Shown in pieces: positions 62,019 through 64,000 of a stretch of 64,000 nt of DNA (positions are counted from its first letter, which is position 1; each line of letters starts with the position of its first letter). This DNA is from Phytophthora colocasiae. Lineage: Eukaryota; Oomycota; Peronosporomycetes; Peronosporales; Peronosporaceae. Under the pieces are notes generated by a model that saw nothing but the letters and a program-made list of their open reading frames with translations, searched no databases and was not told where the DNA came from. The DNA lies in assembly GCA_018806915.1 (NCBI GenBank), contig JAGKQI010000087.1, forward strand, positions 1,364,001 to 1,428,000, given 5' to 3'. The position numbers and the translations under genes were made by a program.

Positions 62019-63755
62019 TCAAGCACAGCGTTGGAACAGGTCGTTCACGGCGCGTTCAGATCGTAGTGAGGCGACAGACACAGGGCGAAGTGCACTGATG
62101 CCGCGTGTGGACACGTTGAGTTGAGCTAGGAGATTCGCTTGGAGGTGACCATCCGAAGACCGTTCGCGGTGCGTTGGGGAAGGGAATCGCCAACGCTTAG
62201 GGTCGGCCTCAATCTCTTCACGGGCGACGTCACGAGCACTGGTAGCGACCATGGACTGGTGCACGCAAACATTGCACAGCGTCACCTCACGCTGCACGAC
62301 GTGAGTGGAGAAACGATCGTCACGTCTTGGATCGGCGATGCAGCTCACGACCGCCTTCTTCAAACGGCAGGACGAACACACGTATCGCCAACACAACTGA
62401 CACGTAGTCGCTGGTTTCTTCTTGTTGCTGTGCGCACTAAACCACGGACCGCGCTTCTTACAGGTCACACATAGTTTACTGTCAGTCACTGCAGTGGAAG
62501 CTGCAGCAGCGGCAGAAACAGTGACTGTGAGGGAGCTGTGTCGAGCCTTTTGTGGCGGGAGCGAGCGAGTGAGCCCTGCCAGACTCGTTTGATGAGCAAG
62601 GTTCCCCAATATTAGATGCGCTGGAGGCTGCCGCTGGGACAGCATCCACGCGAGCTTCTTCATGCGTCCACACAAGACAACAGTACCCATTGCAGCCATA
62701 GACGTCGAAGTAGATCGCACCGCAGCGTTTCCACCGCTGAGGCACGCACGGGCAAAAACCTCAACAGAACCACGACTCGGACCTTCAGACGCGGCACCGG
62801 TGACGGCATCTCCATCGCGGAACAGTGTGCAAGTTGACATGTTTCCTCGTCGCACGTTGTTACGGATTAACGTCTGAGGGAAATGCACTGAGTGACGCAG
62901 TTGGAAGCCGACGCGTTCACCCGTTGCCAACCTTGTGGTGCCTGTCGCCTCCAAGAAAACCAAATCCTCTCGTGAACTAGCGCCTGGAAGCGTCACTGGG
63001 CAGTGCAGCGGATGATACCGATGGTGATCGATCGTAGGACCCTCGTGTTCGACCCATTTAATCGTTAGCGATCGGAAAGGGTCAGCTGCAGTAGGGTGGG
63101 TAATTGTAGCGAGCACAGCTCCGTCCGTGACATTGTCGTGTTCGAAAGCACTTTTCACGCGCATGGCATCAGCTGTGGCCCCAATAGCGCCGTACATCGC
63201 GTCATCTAACGAACCTGGGACGGAGCCAACGAGTTGCAACAGTGGCAACTCGACACCGGCCTGCGTTGACGGCCCTGCACCAATTTCTGAATCGTTACTG
63301 TAGGCTGTTGATCTGCTGTCGGAACTGTTGGTGTTGCTGTAGTTGCTCGTAAAACTCCCTGTACGTCGACTGAAGATACTGGAGACGCTACTGCAGCTAC
63401 TGTCTCGACTGCTAATACTGGGGCAGTACGAGTCGGCATCGGAGAACTCGGCTGTTTCGGAACTGCGGTACCGAAAGCTTCGCAGTCGCATGTGACGGCG
63501 CATGCGGCGCTCGACGTCCTTCCGTCGACGCTGTAGGTATACGCGAAGGTCTCGTTCGTGCTTGATGCATTTCCAGTGGTTGTTGTCTACTTTTCGCCGG
63601 TCTTGCTCGATGAACTTCTCGTACTGTACGACTGTGTTCTGTACGAACATCCGTGCTACTGCTTCAAGCTGCGCTTCATCCTCGACAGCCAGTTGGAGAG
63701 GACGAAAAGGGCTCTTGAACTCGGGGGATTTCCCTGAACGGTGGTGGATTCGCAT
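62019..63755 (-). CDS. oomycete START-like/FYVE zinc finger protein
   Basis: A 578-residue protein. The N-terminus (PFRPLQLAVEDEAQLEAVAR, VQNTVVQYEKFI) is the helical start typical of oomycete START-like/FYVE proteins. A basic and Ser-rich region (about 85-160) is followed by the START-like domain (about 170-400; LDDAMYGAIGATADAMRVKS, RSLTIKWVEHEGP, DLVFLEATGTT). A FYVE-type zinc finger is at about 440-520: CVTCKKRGPWFS, CQLCWRYVCSSCRLKK and CNVCVHQ provide eight Cys, with RYVCSSCR corresponding to the RxxCxxC core. FYVE domains bind PI3P on endosomes; the START-like part may bind lipid. The first in-frame ATG after an upstream stop is at 63755. The coiled-coil/zipper START-like genes nearby are a different architecture. 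Confidence 0.8.
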   Translation of the reverse strand: MRIHHRSGKSPEFKSPFRPLQLAVEDEAQLEAVARMFVQNTVVQYEKFIEQDRRKVDNNHWKCIKHERDLRVYLQRRRKDVERRMRRHMRLRSFRYRSSETAEFSDADSYCPSISSRDSSCSSVSSIFSRRTGSFTSNYSNTNSSDSRSTAYSNDSEIGAGPSTQAGVELPLLQLVGSVPGSLDDAMYGAIGATADAMRVKSAFEHDNVTDGAVLATITHPTAADPFRSLTIKWVEHEGPTIDHHRYHPLHCPVTLPGASSREDLVFLEATGTTRLATGERVGFQLRHSVHFPQTLIRNNVRRGNMSTCTLFRDGDAVTGAASEGPSRGSVEVFARACLSGGNAAVRSTSTSMAAMGTVVLCGRMKKLAWMLSQRQPPAHLILGNLAHQTSLAGLTRSLPPQKARHSSLTVTVSAAAAASTAVTDSKLCVTCKKRGPWFSAHSNKKKPATTCQLCWRYVCSSCRLKKAVVSCIADPRRDDRFSTHVVQREVTLCNVCVHQSMVATSARDVAREEIEADPKRWRFPSPTHRERSSDGHLQANLLAQLNVSTRGISALRPVSVASLRSERAVNDLFQRCA

Positions 63756-64000
63756 CGTGCCGACCTTCCTGTTGGGCCTGAGCAAGTGGCACGTTGGAAC
63801 GTGCGTTGAGTAAGGTCAAATGTCGAATGAGGCGTTGGCGACGGCAGTTGAGCCAACACTACGGGGCAGTTCTGAGTGCCCTTTAAAGCTGAAACGCTAC
63901 ACGCAACGTGTAGAGGGCTCAAGATAGCTGGCTGCTCATGTTGACAACGACCCCAACGCCAGCACCATTCCACACTATTGAAAGGCGACGCTTGGACTTG
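63756..64000. other. upstream region of the FYVE gene, window edge
   Basis: A minus-strand frame (63656-63973) runs through here, mostly antiparallel or out of frame with the FYVE gene, and is not supported as a gene. The region should hold the FYVE gene promoter. Confidence 0.3.

Overview
The window looks like chromosomal DNA from a plant-pathogenic oomycete, most likely Phytophthora or a close relative. It carries RXLR-type secreted effectors, an elicitin-like GPI-anchored protein, a START-like/FYVE protein, and oomycete Inr/FPR-like initiator motifs 40-80 bp upstream of several ATGs. Gene spacing is compact, with short introns (48-75 bp). Copia, Gypsy and piggyBac-type elements are abundant. 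No tRNA, rRNA or CRISPR was seen.

Layout. 1-13.2 kb: a partial Copia polyprotein at the left edge, a relic of a basic-zipper/START-like gene, a broken His-rich secreted-protein gene, a truncated RXLR gene, an intact GT71-type mannosyltransferase, an APC amino-acid/polyamine transporter with one intron, a foldback transposon, an oxidoreductase fragment, and an intact RXLR effector gene with 69 perfect ACAT units in its upstream region. 13.2-28.2 kb is a transposon block: a Copia element with two almost identical LTRs and TSD CACTC; an internally deleted piggyBac-like element bounded by TTAA; and a minus-strand Gypsy element with identical 153-bp LTRs and TSD TACCT, which also carries a 290-codon antisense ORF. 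28.2-36.9 kb is gene-rich: the elicitin-like gene, three F-box/macrodomain genes, a PH-like protein, and two three-exon basic-zipper/START-like genes. 37-40.8 kb is an inverted duplication of a His/Tyr/Gly-rich secreted-protein gene. The right copy has lost its ATG and is split by an antisense MaoC-like gene fragment.

41-64 kb: a bHLH/F-box fusion gene, a full piggyBac element (TTAA sites, 16-bp perfect terminal repeats, decayed transposase), an XRN1-type exoribonuclease, a coiled-coil protein, an IQ-motif coiled-coil gene with an in-frame stop, four more basic-zipper/START-like genes, a glutathionyl-hydroquinone reductase gene with a one-base frameshift, a 530-bp foldback element sitting in the promoter of one START-like gene, and a START-like/FYVE protein.

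Two lineage-specific families stand out as possibly undescribed systems. One is a cluster of F-box plus macrodomain proteins, which could be ADP-ribose-reading ubiquitin-ligase adaptors. The other is a family of basic-zipper plus START-like proteins, an architecture resembling plant HD-ZIP/START regulators. Both functional readings are inferences from domain order. All gene models come from reading the sequence by eye. Splice sites were chosen as GT-AG pairs that keep frame and match paralogues in this window.
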